The notes: generated by a model not told the origin, from the sequence alone. Shown: positions 35,945 to 47,662, counted from the first letter of the stretch. The stretch is DNA of 64,000 bases from JALYOK01 sp963840785 (GCA_963840785.1 CAWJAF010000004.1:186001-250000), one strand, 5' to 3'. Translations and numbers: made by a program.

Positions 35945-36898
35945 CTAGTAATCTTTGCCCGCCTCGTATCGAGTACGTTTGATACGAATGCCTTCTTTGT
36001 CAAACGTGCCGTCGGAACGTAGCGGACAGGTCGCCTTGACGTTCGTGAACTCACCGGTTCTTTTTCGAACGCGAGTTTCAAGAATAAGATCCGCTGTTTG
36101 GCCATCGCGTTTGATTTCGGCAAACACCGCATAAGCGCGCCCACCTAACGATTCTTGCCAGTTGTCTAGGCAGGATCGCGCGATTTCGCTACGCACTTCG
36201 ACCCAAGTCGGAATCTTGTCTTTCTCCGGCGAATCGCCCAAGCGCCGCCCGGCGCCACCAGCCGCTGCAATTTCGCGGAAGCGTTGTTTGTCTAGAGAGA
36301 ATTTCGTCACAACAGCGCCCTTGTCTGCATCCAGGCGTTTGATTGACTGCTCCAGTTCGACGATCTCTTTTTTCTTTGCCGCAACATCTTTAACAATCCG
36401 TGTCGGCAATTTTTTCTTTTCACCGTCCTTGGTTGTGCCCTGGTAAAACTCTAGCTCCTTGCCCTGATCAATAAGTTGCTGTTGGACATATTTAATGCGC
36501 TCGCGCGCCGCAAAAATCTTGCCATCAAAGGGCTCCAATGCCCGATCTCGAACCAAATCGATCTCTGTTTCGTTCGCGTAGGTTGCGAGCATAATTTCGT
36601 CCAGGCGCTTTTGTTCTTTCGCCCGAATTTCTTCTTGTTTTAAACGCTGAACTTCAGCTTCGCGTGCATTAATTTCTGCTTCTGTTAGCGCACGGTCAGT
36701 TTTCTTTGTGACCATACCGCGCTTATCAATTCGACTGTTGGCGTTTTTTGAATAGTTCGGCGGCAACGAATCGCTATAGTGCGTAACGCCCTTTTCGTCG
36801 ACCCACTTAAACGTTTCTGCCAGCGTCGGTCCCGCCAAAAACATCAGCAGAAAAATCGATGCGACGCACCGAAAGAGATTGATATTATTGGATGCCAT
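35945..36898 (-). CDS. DUF4124 domain protein with coiled coil
   Basis: From ATG 36898 a signal peptide (CVASIFLLMFLAGPTLAE) leads directly to the DUF4124 motif TFKWVDEKGVTHYSDSLPP. A long helical region rich in Glu, Lys and Gln (about residues 70-190) is probably a coiled coil. A C-terminal beta part follows (AYAVFAEIKRDGQTADLILE). 317 residues, periplasmic, function unknown. The start lies inside the end of pyrE (14-base overlap), so the two are co-transcribed. Confidence 0.82.
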   Translation of the reverse strand: MASNNINLFRCVASIFLLMFLAGPTLAETFKWVDEKGVTHYSDSLPPNYSKNANSRIDKRGMVTKKTDRALTEAEINAREAEVQRLKQEEIRAKEQKRLDEIMLATYANETEIDLVRDRALEPFDGKIFAARERIKYVQQQLIDQGKELEFYQGTTKDGEKKKLPTRIVKDVAAKKKEIVELEQSIKRLDADKGAVVTKFSLDKQRFREIAAAGGAGRRLGDSPEKDKIPTWVEVRSEIARSCLDNWQESLGGRAYAVFAEIKRDGQTADLILETRVRKRTGEFTNVKATCPLRSDGTFDKEGIRIKRTRYEAGKDY

Positions 36899-37532
36899 AT
36901 TGCTCGCGATAGGCATTAACCGCCGCGAGCTCCGTCGCAAAATTGGATCGAACACTCAGAAACGACACAAGGTCTGTCAATCGAGCAACGCTGATAACGG
37001 GAATTCCGAAATCGCGCTCCACTTCTTGAACGGCAGATAAATCCGAGGTCAAACCACGTTCCATACGATCCAGCGCGATAGCCACCGCTGCCGGCTGCGC
37101 GCCCTGATTACGAATAAGTTCGACGGATTCTCGAACTGACGTCCCGGCCGAGATAACGTCGTCGATGATTAATACTTTGTCCTTTAGCGGCGCGCCGATT
37201 GTGGTTCCACCTTCGCCATGATCTTTCGCCTCTTTGCGATTGAACGCATACGGACGATTTTGTTTGTGTTCTTGCGCGAGCGACATCGCTACGCCACCGG
37301 CGAGCACAATGCCCTTATACGCCGGGCCGAACAGCATATCGAACGGAACGCCGGCCGCGATGATCGCCTGCGCGTAGTAGCCACAAAGTTTGGAAAGTGA
37401 CTGGCCGTCATTGAAAAGCCCTGCATTAAAAAAATAAGGCGAAAGCCGACCCGCCTTGGTCTTAAATTCACCAAAGCGAATCACGCCTTGCGCAACCGCA
37501 AACGCGATAAACTCTTGTCGGAAATCGGTCAT
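36885..37532 (-). CDS. pyrE: Orotate phosphoribosyltransferase
   Basis: PyrE joins orotate to PRPP in pyrimidine synthesis. The PRPP-binding motif is KVLIIDDVISAGTSVRES; FGPAYKGIVLAGG and FNRKEAKDHGEGG (flexible catalytic loop) are also clear. 215 residues, full length. It is divergent from xth, and the DUF4124 gene overlaps its end. Confidence 0.96.
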   Translation of the reverse strand: MTDFRQEFIAFAVAQGVIRFGEFKTKAGRLSPYFFNAGLFNDGQSLSKLCGYYAQAIIAAGVPFDMLFGPAYKGIVLAGGVAMSLAQEHKQNRPYAFNRKEAKDHGEGGTTIGAPLKDKVLIIDDVISAGTSVRESVELIRNQGAQPAAVAIALDRMERGLTSDLSAVQEVERDFGIPVISVARLTDLVSFLSVRSNFATELAAVNAYREQYGIQ

Positions 37533-37637
37533 GCGATGTTAACGAAAGTTCACAGTGACAAAATAACATGTTCGTAAAGGAAATTATATAAATTTTACAA
37601 TAGTTTGCAATCTAAATTTCAACCAGCAGGAGGATAG

Positions 37638-38414
37638 TTGAGGGTTATATCATTAAATTTAAACGGGATTCGCTCCGCCGCAACAAAAGGGCTTTACCCT
37701 TGGTTGGCACGGCAGAAAGCAGACGTTGTCTGTTTGCAGGAGCTTAAGGCGCAAATTCCCGACCTCAGCCCCGAAATGTTGTCGCCCCAAGGGCTGTCGG
37801 GCGCATTTCATTCAGCGGAGAAAAAGGGCTATAGCGGCGTAGGATTGTATCTACGCAGCTCGCCGAAGAATATTCGCGAGGGACTTGGCCTGCCGGGCAT
37901 TGATATCGAAGGCCGCTTCATTCGGGCCGATTTCGAGAATCTCTCAGTGATTTCACTGTACTTGCCCTCTGGCTCAAGCGGCCCCGATCGGCAGGCGGCA
38001 AAATTTTCGTTTATGGAAAATTTCCTGCCCAAGCTCAAAGCACTGCGCAAAGAAAAACGGGAATTCATCATTTGCGGCGATTGGAATATCGCCCACAAGC
38101 AAATCGACTTAAAAAATTGGCGCTCGAATCAAAAAAACTCCGGATTTCTTCCGGAAGAACGCGCCTGGCTTACACAGTTATTTGACGAGCTTGGTTGGGT
38201 CGATGTTTTTCGCACGCTGAATCAAGAAGCGGAACAATACACTTGGTGGTCGAATCGCGGCCAGGCATGGGCCAAGAACGTCGGCTGGCGCTTGGATTAT
38301 CAGCTCGCAACGCCGGGCATTGCCGCAAAAGCCACGGCTGCGTCAATCTACAAAGACGAGCGCTTTTCCGATCATGCGCCGTTAACGATCGACTACGATT
38401 TTGAGTTGAAATAA
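37638..38414 (+). CDS. xth: Exodeoxyribonuclease III
   Basis: This is a DNA repair AP endonuclease and 3'-exonuclease, 258 residues. Catalytic motifs: LNLNGIRSA, CLQELKAQ (Glu), YLPSGSSGPDR, CGDWNIAHKQIDL (Asp-Asn) and FSDHAPLTIDYDF (Asp-His). The TTG start at 37638 is supported by AGGAGG about seven bases upstream; the coding frame has no ATG nearby. Confidence 0.95.
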   Translation: MRVISLNLNGIRSAATKGLYPWLARQKADVVCLQELKAQIPDLSPEMLSPQGLSGAFHSAEKKGYSGVGLYLRSSPKNIREGLGLPGIDIEGRFIRADFENLSVISLYLPSGSSGPDRQAAKFSFMENFLPKLKALRKEKREFIICGDWNIAHKQIDLKNWRSNQKNSGFLPEERAWLTQLFDELGWVDVFRTLNQEAEQYTWWSNRGQAWAKNVGWRLDYQLATPGIAAKATAASIYKDERFSDHAPLTIDYDFELK

Positions 38415-38420
38415 AGAGCA

Positions 38421-38500
38421 TCGCCAGAGGGCGCATGAACATTGGTTCGCAGAGCATGCATTGCCGGAAGGCCGGCAGGATGCGACTCGTGGCGCGGCAC
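38421..38500 (+). repeat. Dispersed hairpin repeat, diverged copy
   Basis: CCAGAGGGCGCATGAACATT matches the loop core CGCATGGATATT with two changes, and GCATGCATTGCCGG and GTGGCGCGGCAC match the second half of the family. The first stem is weak in this copy. It begins seven bases after the xth stop. Confidence 0.5.
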
Positions 38501-38534
38501 CTACAATCGTTGCCGCGCCACGTTTGCAAAATCA

Positions 38535-39093
38535 CTATTTCAGCGAATACACGTCGTAGGAAACAATACCGGACTTCATATCAATCTCACCAAACTGAAC
38601 AAATTGCTTTCGATTAAGCCATTCGTATTTTGGATGAGCCGTACTAATTTTTGATACGACCCAGATTTTTATGATCTGCGGCGATTTACCTTCGATAAAT
38701 TGCTTGTAGCCATCGGGCCCAAGATCGCAGGTTCCTTCGGCTTCGAGTAAAAACAACGCGCCATCGTCGGTCTTACCTGAAACATGAGCGTGGAACGTGC
38801 AAACGCCGTCGGTGCGAACAATCGCTCGCGCACTGCCGCCGGGAATGAACTCACCTTGAAGTTTGTCGCCGCGGAACTGGCCGGCGGGGACCTGGATATT
38901 GAATCGCAGGCCCTCCGCTGTAGGTCCAATAACTTCTGGCGGGGTCGATGTATGGATGTACGACATGATCCACTCCGTTTCTGGCTTGAATCGCTTCTCG
39001 ACGATTTTCATTTCTTCCGCGATGCTCGTAACGCCAAATACGAGACCAATCAATACCAAACAAAATCTAAACAGTGCTTTGTTTCGCTTGCAT
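38535..39093 (-). CDS. Exported DUF3237 protein, one frameshift
   Basis: From ATG 39093, with GGAGG just upstream, the frame shifts near 39070 into LFRFCLVLIGLVFGVTSIAE, a signal peptide. The body matches DUF3237: IGPTAEGLRFNIQVPAGQFR, LQGEFIPGGSARAIVRTDG, KYEWLNRKQFVQFG and the end VSYDVYSLK. About 185 residues, a beta-barrel fold of unknown function. It is divergent from the large regulator at 39290. Confidence 0.72.
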
Positions 39094-39289
39094 TATTTCC
39101 TCCAGAATCAAAATGTACGGGGTGCGCCGGAACGATTCATCATCAATCACCGCGCTGTCGAACATTAGCGTCACGACGGTTACGGTTAGGATACGGATTG
39201 CAAGAAAATGTTACGCTTACGCGTTGCAATCCAGGAATAGAATTGCAAAAGCGTTAAGAACATATCTAGGTTCTTGGGGAGAAACAATA

Positions 39290-42200
39290 ATGGCAAACAA
39301 CGCGAGAGTACCGGCAAAGATCAGCCCACCCAAGCTTTCCGGAATATTGCCAAGGAAACGTCTTTTCAATCTACTCGACGAAGGGCGGGAAAAACCTATC
39401 GTCTGGGTTTCGGGTCAGCCCGGCGCCGGAAAGACCGCGTTGATTGCGAGTTATTTGGAATCCAAGAAGCTCGCAAATGCTTGGTTTCATGTCGACGCCG
39501 GTGATGCAGACCCCGCTACTTTTTTCCTTTTTCTTAGGCGTATTGCCGCTCGGTATTCGCGTAGCAAAAAACTGGATTCTTTATTGCCGCTTCTAACACC
39601 GGAGTATTTGCCTGACCTCGCCGGATTTTCGCGGCGCTGGTTCCGGCAATTTTTCGATTTTCTACCAGCCAAATTTGTCTTCGTGTTCGACAACTACCAA
39701 GAAGTCGCCCCGGACGCGCCGATCCACATGTTGCTAAGGGACGCCGTAGAGGAATTGCCCAACGATGTAAACGTAGTGGTGATCAGCCGCCTGGAACCAC
39801 CGCAAGCGTACGCACGCTTAACGGCGAACAGGAAATTGGCAGCGCTCGACTGGAGTGATCTTCAGTTCACATTGGATGAAACCGAAAAAATGGTTTTCGA
39901 GGATTTGACTCTCGACGATGCTCAGGTCAAGACGCTTCATGAAGAAACACAAGGATGGGCTGCCGGTGTTACCTTGTTGTTGGAACGCCTTCGCCGTACC
40001 GGCAAAGTAAATCGAATCGACCGTGGCGATTCGATGGAAACGGTGTTTAACTATTTCGCCGATTTGATTTTTAAGCAAGCGACGAGCGAAGAGCAAAGCG
40101 CGCTGTTGCGCTTGTCGCTTCTGCCAGCTATGACCGCATCGCAAGCGGTCGAACTGACGGAATATGCGGATGCGGGAAAGTTATTGGAAGGCTTGTTCCG
40201 CCGCCGCATGTTTACCGACCGGCGCACGGGGCTCGAATTTACTTATCACTTTCATCCGCTTTATCGGGCATTTCTCGCGAATCAGGGCGGAAGGTAATTT
40301 GGGCCGCGAACAGCTTCAGCAAACGAAGCGCAATGCCGGAAAAATCTTAGAGCACGCCGGTCAAATCGAGAGCGCATTTGCGCTTTATGTATCGGCGACG
40401 GACTGGGAGTCGAGTGTCAAATGCTTGTTGAACAACGCCCTGGCGTTGATTCAACAAGGACGCTGGCAGACTTTGGAATCTTGGTTTGGCGCGTTACCGG
40501 AGCCGGTACGCGGAAGCACGCCATGGTTAACCTATTGGCAGGGTGTGTGTAGGCTTGCAGATCGATCCCAAGCATTCGAGAGTTCTTTTCGAGCAGGCGT
40601 ACGAAAATTTTCAGGTCATTGACGATGATATTGGAAAAGTTCTCGCAGCGTCGGGCGCGGCGAACAGCATTTTCTACGGCTACGTCAGTTTTGAGACCGC
40701 CGCGAAATGGATACCCATCCTAGAAAAACAAATAGTCGACCGCAAAGAATGGCCGACCCTGGAAATCGAATTTCAGGTCTTAGCGAGTTTCTTTATTCTG
40801 TTGAGTCTATCACCAACCGCGGCACCTCTTTACAGAGCATGCCTCACGCGATTGAGCGCGTTAATGATCGAGAATGTTGACGCAGGTCTGAAAGTCGCCG
40901 TTGGCATGTTCATGTTGCATAGTTACAGTTGGGACGGTGACAAAGTACTTTCACAACGCTTGATCGCTTAGTCCAACCCTATGTGCTTTCGTCAAACGTA
41001 TCGCCGCTGTTTGAAGCGTGGTGGAATATCGCGCTTTGCTGCAATGGCACTACTGTGCGGTTCGCCGGATCTCGCGCTAGTCGCCGCGCGAAAAGCACTT
41101 GAAATCGTCGACCGTACAAATCTTGGCGCCGTTCGCGATAAGGTATTGCTTTACTATTTCTACGCATGTTTGGTGAATGGCGAGCTGGAAACAGCGCGAT
41201 AAGTCTTGCTCAAGCACTCGAAAAGATCGTTCGGTCCCGATCATCCGATGGAACAAGGAATGCTCGCGTGCTTCAAATCCTGGCAAGCACTATTAAACGA
41301 CAACATGCCCGCAGCGATATCGAACGCCGATGAAAGTATTGCTCTTTGTAAAAAAATTGGCGTTCCGAATTTTCATATGCACGCACTAATCAGCAAAGCG
41401 CTTGGTTTGAATAAAATGCGTCAATTTCATTCCGCTATGTCATGTATCCGAGAAATTAGAGAAAACGTCAACGGAACGAAAAGCCCATTGTTCGACTTTA
41501 CTCTATTGTTGATCGAAGCCGACGCGACGGCTGGCATAAACGATCACGAAAAAGCGTCGGAAACGCTGCTGGCGAGGCATTCGAACGTAGGTCGCTAAAT
41601 TCGATCAGATGGGTTCGGCGCAGTGGATTGCCCCGATGATGTCTCGTCTGTGTGCGAGAGCGTTAAGCGCGGGAATTCAGCCCGAGTACACTACTCGGCT
41701 CATTCGTCAGCGAAAACTTCTCGCGCCAAACCCAGCAATGGAATCTTGGCCATGGCCACGCGAAGGTTTTTACCTCGGGCGCTTTGAGCTTTCGATCAAC
41801 GGTCTCGCCTATGCGCCGACGCGAAAAGCGCAGCGAAAAGTTTTGGAACTATTGAAGGTATTAATGGCGCTGGGTGGGCAAGGAATCGGCACAAGCAAAT
41901 TATCGGAGACGTTGTGGCCCGATCTGGATGGCGATCGGCACAAAACAATTTGAAGGCTAGCATCCACAGGTTGCGCAAACTGTTGGGGTCGGACGATGCG
42001 TTGATTGTTCAAGAAGCGAAAATTTCGATTGATTCGAATTGCATTTGGTGCGACGTTGCGCCCATATTTGAAGCAATGGCCGATCGAATTTTGGAGTCAG
42101 GTTACGACACGCAAAATCTTTCGGGAATCCGTACGCGATGCGCAGCGAACTGCTACAACAATACCGTGGACATTTTTTTCCCGAAGAATCCGAAATCAGT

Positions 42201-42499
42201 TGCATGCTCGTGACGCGCGACCGGCTGGCCAACAAGTTCCGCCGCGCCGTGTTGCGGCATCGGCCAATCGCTCGAAAGCATCGGAGGCATTCGCTGAGGC
42301 GACCGAAATTTATCAGCGCGCCATCGACCTGGATAACCTCAGCGAGGACATTTATCAGCGCTTGATCTTTTGTCTTAAGAAACTCGGTAAAGATGCCGAG
42401 GCGTTAAATGCTTTCCGCCGTTGCCGCGACATGTTGTCGATCGTGCTGGGCGTAACACCTTCGCGAGAAACGCGGGCACTAGTACATTTGGATAACTAA
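39290..42499 (+). CDS. Large MalT-like ATPase regulator with BTAD domain, at least seven frameshifts
   Basis: The span of about 1,065 codons starts at ATG 39290. An NTPase domain comes first, with Walker A GQPGAGKTALIASYL near residue 42, Walker B KFVFVFDNYQE and the region GWAAGVTLLLERL. TPR-like helical repeats follow (40.3-41.6 kb). At the end there is a winged-helix plus bacterial transcriptional activator domain: YLGRFELSINGLAY, LETLWPDLDGD-like, LKASIHRLRKLLGSDDAL, then YQRAIDLDNLSEDIYQRLIF and ALNAFRRCRDMLSIVLGV. Shifts fall near 40270, 40560, 40960, 41200, 41600, 41945 and 42130-42280. Such proteins are ligand-responsive activators; its target may be the divergent DUF3237 gene. Confidence 0.78.
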
Positions 42500-42534
42500 C
42501 GATAATTTTCGGATGCGATACGCAAAAAATTGAT

Positions 42535-42611
42535 GCCGCCAGAAGCCGCATGGATATTGGCTTTCAGGGCATGCCATGCCGAGACGAAAGCGCAGCGCGG
42601 CTCACGGCACA
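42535..42611 (+). repeat. Dispersed hairpin repeat with GCATGGATATT loop
   Basis: AAGCC (42543-42547) and GGCTT (42559-42563) pair around GCATGGATATT. The second half reads GGGCATGCCATGCCGAGACG and GCGCAGCGCGG. It lies between the BTAD regulator and the convergent ampG gene. Confidence 0.65.
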
Positions 42612-42614
42612 GTG

Positions 42615-43866
42615 CTAGTTGAGATTTTTTTCATTCCACGGCGCGACTTTGAATAGCAGCAACATCCCGGGCACAGCAAGCAACATGCACAGCCAATAAA
42701 AATTCAGCCAGCCGATGCTCTCGACGATAACGCCGGCAAATGAATTGATGACTGTTCGCGGTAACGCGGCGAGGCTGGTGAAGAGCGCGAATTGCGTTGC
42801 GGTGTAAGCCGGATTGGTCGTACGTGCGATGAACGCAACGAAGGCAGCCGTGCCCAGACCCACGCCGACGGCTTCGAAACTGATTGCAAGCCCAAGGGCC
42901 ATTTTGTTTTGCGGAAAATAAGTGAGAATTGCAAAACCAACAATCGATACCAATTGCACTAAGCCGAATAACCATAGAGCGCGGTTGATGCCGATTTTTA
43001 GCATCCAGATTCCGCCGATTAATCCACCGATAATGCTGGGCCATAGCCCTGCGTTTTTTGCGATTAGTCCGATTTCGGTTTTTGTGAATCCCATGTCGAT
43101 GTAGAAAGGCGTGGCGAGCGCCGTCGCCATACTATCGCCGAGTTTGTAGAGAAAGATAAATGCGAGGACAAGCAAGCGCGTTGGTCAAGCCATTGCGCTG
43201 AAGAAATTCGCGGAATGGCTCAACGATAGCGTCACGCAAATTTTTCGGCGGCGTGCCGACGATTTTTGGCTCGGACACAAAAATCGTCATTAATATGCCG
43301 GGCAGCATAAACAACGCGGTGATGATAAAGACGCCGCTCCACGGCAACCGATCCGCCAGAATTAACGACAACGAGCCCGGCACCAAACCCGCAACACGAT
43401 AAGCATTTACATGCACGGAATTGCCGAGCCCAAGCTCGGTATCGCTCAATATTTCGCGGCGATAGGCGTCTAGTACGATATCTTGGCTCGCGCTAAAAAA
43501 AGCAATCGCGGTCGCGACATATGCGATTGTCCACAAGTCCACCTTCGGATGAAAAAAACCAAATACGGGAATCGAAACCAACAACAAAATTTGTGTGACG
43601 AGAATCCAACCGCGTCGCCTTCCGAATAGCGGAATCGCGAAGCGATCAAGCAGGGGCGACCAGAGGAATTTCCAGTTGTACGGCAATTGAATCAGCGCAA
43701 AAAAACCTATTGCCTTTAGATCCACTTGCTCGGAGCGCAACCACGCCGGCAACAATTGAATCAATATGTAGAGCGGCAAGCCAGAACTAAATCCAGTAAA
43801 AATGCAGATCAGCATGCGCTTGGTGAACAACGCTTGCCAAATACTTTGGTTGGATTTTTCGGCCAA
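42615..43866 (-). CDS. ampG: AmpG-like muropeptide permease, one frameshift
   Basis: This is a major-facilitator protein of about 415 residues with roughly twelve helices. Its family signature is FTGFSSGLPLYILIQLLPAW, then GFFALIQLPYNWKFLWSPLLDRF and SASQDIVLDAYRREIL. A shift near 43165 joins the halves. AmpG imports anhydro-muropeptides for wall recycling. No ATG fits; TTG 43866 (LAEKSNQS) is a plausible start close behind metW, but this is uncertain. Confidence 0.85.
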
Positions 43867-43871
43867 GCGGG

Positions 43872-44456
43872 TCAGCTTGCTTGCAACCGATACACGGCCA
43901 TGGCACCAAAGAAATTGGCACGGCTTTGAATCACACGTCCGCGCGTGAGCACCATGCGCTCCAACACTTTCACACCCAGCCGAGCACAAAACGTTTCGAA
44001 ATCTTTGAGCGTGCACAGGTGAATATTCGGCGTGTCGTACCACTGATAGGGCAAATCTTCTGACACCGGCATGCGCCCGCGCATGATGTCTAGTCGATGT
44101 TGCCAATAACCAAAATTTGGAAACGTGACGATGCCTTCGTTGCCGACGCGAAGCATTTCCTTCACGATCAGTTCGGTTTGTTGCACCGCTTGTAAGGTTT
44201 GCGATAAGACCACGTAATCAAATGAACGCGATTCGAAAACGCTCAACCCGCTTTCCAAATCCATCTGAATCACATTGATGCCGCGGCCAACACTGGCGAG
44301 CAAATTTTCGTCATTGATCTCGACGCCATAGCCCTTCGCGGCTCGCTTGTCGGTGAGATATTTAAGCAAATCGCCATTGCCGCACCCCAGATCCAACACG
44401 CGCGATTGCGGCCGAATCCAACTCGCAATCGCATCGAAATCCGGCCGTACCATCAT
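43872..44456 (-). CDS. metW: Methionine biosynthesis protein MetW
   Basis: The product has 194 residues, SAM-binding fold: VLDLGCGNGDLLKYL, YGVEINDENLL, FDYVVLSQTLQAV, and NFGYWQHRLDIMRGRMP with LPYQWYDTPNIHLCT, which are specific to MetW. It works with MetX in homoserine acylation. The ATG overlaps the metX stop by four bases. Confidence 0.95.
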   Translation of the reverse strand: MMVRPDFDAIASWIRPQSRVLDLGCGNGDLLKYLTDKRAAKGYGVEINDENLLASVGRGINVIQMDLESGLSVFESRSFDYVVLSQTLQAVQQTELIVKEMLRVGNEGIVTFPNFGYWQHRLDIMRGRMPVSEDLPYQWYDTPNIHLCTLKDFETFCARLGVKVLERMVLTRGRVIQSRANFFGAMAVYRLQAS

Positions 44457-45616
44457 GCGGCCACCTCGATTGCAATGCGATTGTAGTAAGCGGAGACGAT
44501 GCCCATGTAGCGTGGATCGTCGAGCAAAAACGCGTCGTGGCCATGGGGTGCATCAATCTCGGCGTAGCTGACGTTGAGATTATTATCAAGCAGCGCTTTG
44601 ACAATTTCTCTCGAGCGATTCGGCGCGAAACGCCAATCGGAAGTGAACGAAACGACTAAAAATTGGGCGCTCGCCTTTGCAAGCGCTGCCGCGAGATTAC
44701 CGGAATAGTCCGCGGCAGGATCAAAATAATCTAGCGCACGCGTAATTAGCAAGTATGTATTCGCATCGAAATACTCGGCAAATTTATCGCCTTGGTAGCG
44801 CAAATAAGACTCGACTTCAAAATCCACTTCGAAGTGATAGCCGATGTTTCCGCTGCGCAGTGTCCGGCCGAATTTCTCCATCATCGCGTCGTCGGAAAAT
44901 AGGTGATATGGCCGATCATGCGCGCCAAACGCAAACCCGCGTTTGGGATCGCGTTATGTTCGTAGTAATTGCCGCCAAAAAAATCAGGATCGGTGGTGAT
45001 CGCGCGTCGCGCGACTTCGTTAAACGCAATATTTTGAGCCGAAAGTTTCGGCGCTGCTGCGACGATAATGGCGTTGGCAATGCGATCCGGAAAACTGATC
45101 GACCATTGCAACGCCTGCATCGCGCCCAAACTACCGCCCATCACGGCAGCGAAATCGCCGAATGCCCAAGCGATCCGCGAGGCGCGCTTGCGCCGCAACC
45201 CAATCCTCAACCGTGACGACCGGAAAACTTGCGCCATAGGGTTTGCCGGTTTTCGGATCGATCGAAGACGGACCAGTCGTACCAAAACACCCGCCCAAAT
45301 TATTCACGCCAATGACGAAAAACCGATTGGTATCAAGCGGCTTACCCGGCCCAATCATGTTGTCCCACCAACCGACATTCTTTCGGCTCGTCGGCATAAT
45401 ATCCGGCAACATGATGCGAGGCATTTAGCGCATGGCAAACTAATACCGCGTTGGTTTTCGCAGCATTGAGCTTGCCATAGGTTTCGTACTTGAGGTCGTA
45501 AGAATGGATTGCCGCGCCGCGACCGTAACGCCAGCGGCTCGTCAAAATGCATCGTCTGCGATGCCACGGCTCCGACCGAACTTCGGATCGCGAACCGGCA
45601 CAAAAATCTCATTCAT
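44453..45616 (-). CDS. metX: Homoserine O-acyltransferase MetX, about five frameshifts
   Basis: MetX activates homoserine for methionine synthesis; MetX paired with MetW often prefers succinyl-CoA. From ATG 45616 pieces read YDLKYETYGKLNAAKTNAVL, HALNASHHVAG, NMIGPGKPLDTNRFFVIGVN, AAVMGGSLGAMQALQW (nucleophile Ser in GGSLGAM), SLRYQGDKFAEYFDANTYL-type core, and DAPHGHDAFLLD with the catalytic His. Shifts fall near 44890, 45190, 45400, 45520 and 45570. All catalytic residues can be found. Confidence 0.9.
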
Positions 45617-45666
45617 AGTGCGTTAATTTAGCATTCATTTGGGCGACAAGCCGTTCAACTTTTTCA

Positions 45667-47356
45667 CTATCGTCCGCAATTAGATTTTTCGTGCGAAAGC
45701 GACTGCAATTCGTTGATGCTCGAGCGCAATACTTGTTGTTTTACGCTTAGCAATTGCGCGGGGTGCATCGAGAATTGCCGCAACCCGAGTCCCAAGCAGA
45801 AGTCTAGTCATCGCGACTTCCCCGGCCATCTCGCCGCAAACGGCCACAGGAATGTTGGCGCGGTTTGCGCGTTTGATCGTCAGCGCGACCAATTGCAAAA
45901 CCGCAGGATGCAACGGATTATACAGATAGGCCACACTGTCGTCGGTGCGGTCAATCGCAAGCGTGTATTGAATCAAATCGTTCGTGCCGATAGAAATAAA
46001 ATCGAGGTTTTTCAGAAACGCCGCAATGGAAAGCGCCGCCGCCGGTACTTCGATCATGCCGCCGACGGTCAATCCCCGCGTCGAATGGAACATTCGCTTC
46101 GTGCAGTTGTTCTTTGGCGTGCTTCACCATATCCAGCGCTTGCTTTATTTCCAATGCCGACGACAACATCGGAATCAGAATTTGTACTTTTCCGAACTGC
46201 GAAGCGCGAAGAATTGCGCGCAACTGCGTCAAAAACAATCGCGGCTCCGACAAACAATAGCGAATTGCCCGCAGACCCAGCGCCGGATTGGTGCCCGACT
46301 GGATTGCGCCCATCGAGATTCTTGTCGGCGCCCACATCTAGCGTACGAATCGTCACCGGATGCGACTTTCATCGCCGACCGCGACTTTTCGATAGGCCTC
46401 GAACTGCTCGTCCTCGCTGGGCAATTCCACTACGGCCCAAGAAATAAAAACTCGCTGCGAAATAATCCGACGCCCGTCGCGCCGCATTGCGCCACGCCTT
46501 CCATGTCGTCAGGCAATTCGATGTTAGCCTGCAGCTCGATCGGGACGCCATCCAGCGTGACGGCGGGGGTTGCGCGCAAACGTTTTAGTTTTTGCCGCTC
46601 AATATCCCATTGGTTTTGCTTTAGCCGATACTCATTGACGATCAATTCATCGGGATTCACCAGAACAATCCCTTGCGTGCCGTCGACGATCAACAACTCA
46701 TTTTCGCGCACCAACGTCCAGGCATGATGCAACGCGACGATCGCCGGAATATTCAGACTGCGCGCAAGAATCGCCGTATGCGACGTCGAGCCGCCAAGAT
46801 CGGTGATAAACGCGGCAACCTGTTGCTGCTTGTATAAAATGGCATCGGCAGGGCTGATGTCGCGCGCAACTAAAATGCGCTCATCGCCGGCGTGCGTCGT
46901 GCGGCGCCAATCCTGGATGGCCAGCAATACTTTCAACACCCGCTCGACGACTTGCATCACGTCGGCGCGGCGCTCGCGCAAATAGGCATCTTCGATCGCT
47001 TCGAACTGATCGAGTAAGGTATCGGCCTGTTGTTTCAACGCCCATTCGGCATTGCAACGTTGCTGCCGGATAAGATCGCGCGGCGCATCGGCCAGCGTTT
47101 CATCGTTCAGAATCATCAAATGCAAATTTAAAAATGCATTGAGCTCCTCCGGCGCACTGGAAAATGACGTTTGCTTTAGAGATTCAAGTTCGTCGCGAAC
47201 CGTTGCCACCGCAGAATCGAACCGCGCGATTTCCTGATCGATCAGCTGTTCAGCGACGGCGTAGTGATTGACCTCATCAATGCCATGGGCGAGAAGATGG
47301 GCGCGGCCAATGGCGATGCCGCCGGAAATCCCGATGCCATGAATGGCGAAGCTCAT
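45667..47356 (-). CDS. ptsI: Phosphoenolpyruvate-protein phosphotransferase (enzyme I), several frameshifts
   Basis: Enzyme I takes phosphate from PEP and gives it to HPr. ATG 47356 starts FAIHGIGISGGIAIGRA. The phospho-His motif GGSTSHTAILARSLNIPAIV and FRSEFLFLG are intact; shifts near 46430, 46350, 46080 and 45760 break the PEP-binding half (TIRTLDVGADKNLD, VGGMIEVPAAAL, SIGTNDLIQYTLAIDR, CGEMAG). The restored end is HPAQLLSVKQQVLRS and a stop at 45667. About 565 residues. Without sugar permeases nearby it probably serves a regulatory phosphorelay. Confidence 0.9.
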
Positions 47357-47391
47357 ACGGCGAGACCTGGAGTAAGCGCAGAATTCGGCGT

Positions 47392-47662
47392 TCACTCGCC
47401 CTCTCCGAACTTATCGTTGATCAATTGCGATAACGCTTGCATGGCAGCCGCTTCATCGGCGCCATTGGTTTCAATTTCGATTTGCGCGCCTTTAGCCGCC
47501 GCCAACATCATGACGCCCATAATGCTTTTGGCGTTGACGCGGCGGCTACTTGCGGGTGATAAACACTTCGCATTTAAACTGCCCTGCCAATTGCGTCAGC
47601 TTCGCCGAGGCACGCGCATGCAAGCCAAGCTTGTTAATGATCTCAACTTTTGCTTGCAGCAT
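47392..47662 (-). CDS. ptsH: Phosphocarrier HPr, one frameshift
   Basis: From ATG 47662 the protein reads VEIINKLGLHARASAKLTQL with active His15; after a shift near 47555 it continues SRRVNAKSIMGVMMLAAAKG, containing the regulatory Ser46 region. About 90 residues. HPr passes phosphate from enzyme I to the EIIA protein encoded just upstream, whose 3' end overlaps this gene's start by 20 bases. Confidence 0.88.
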
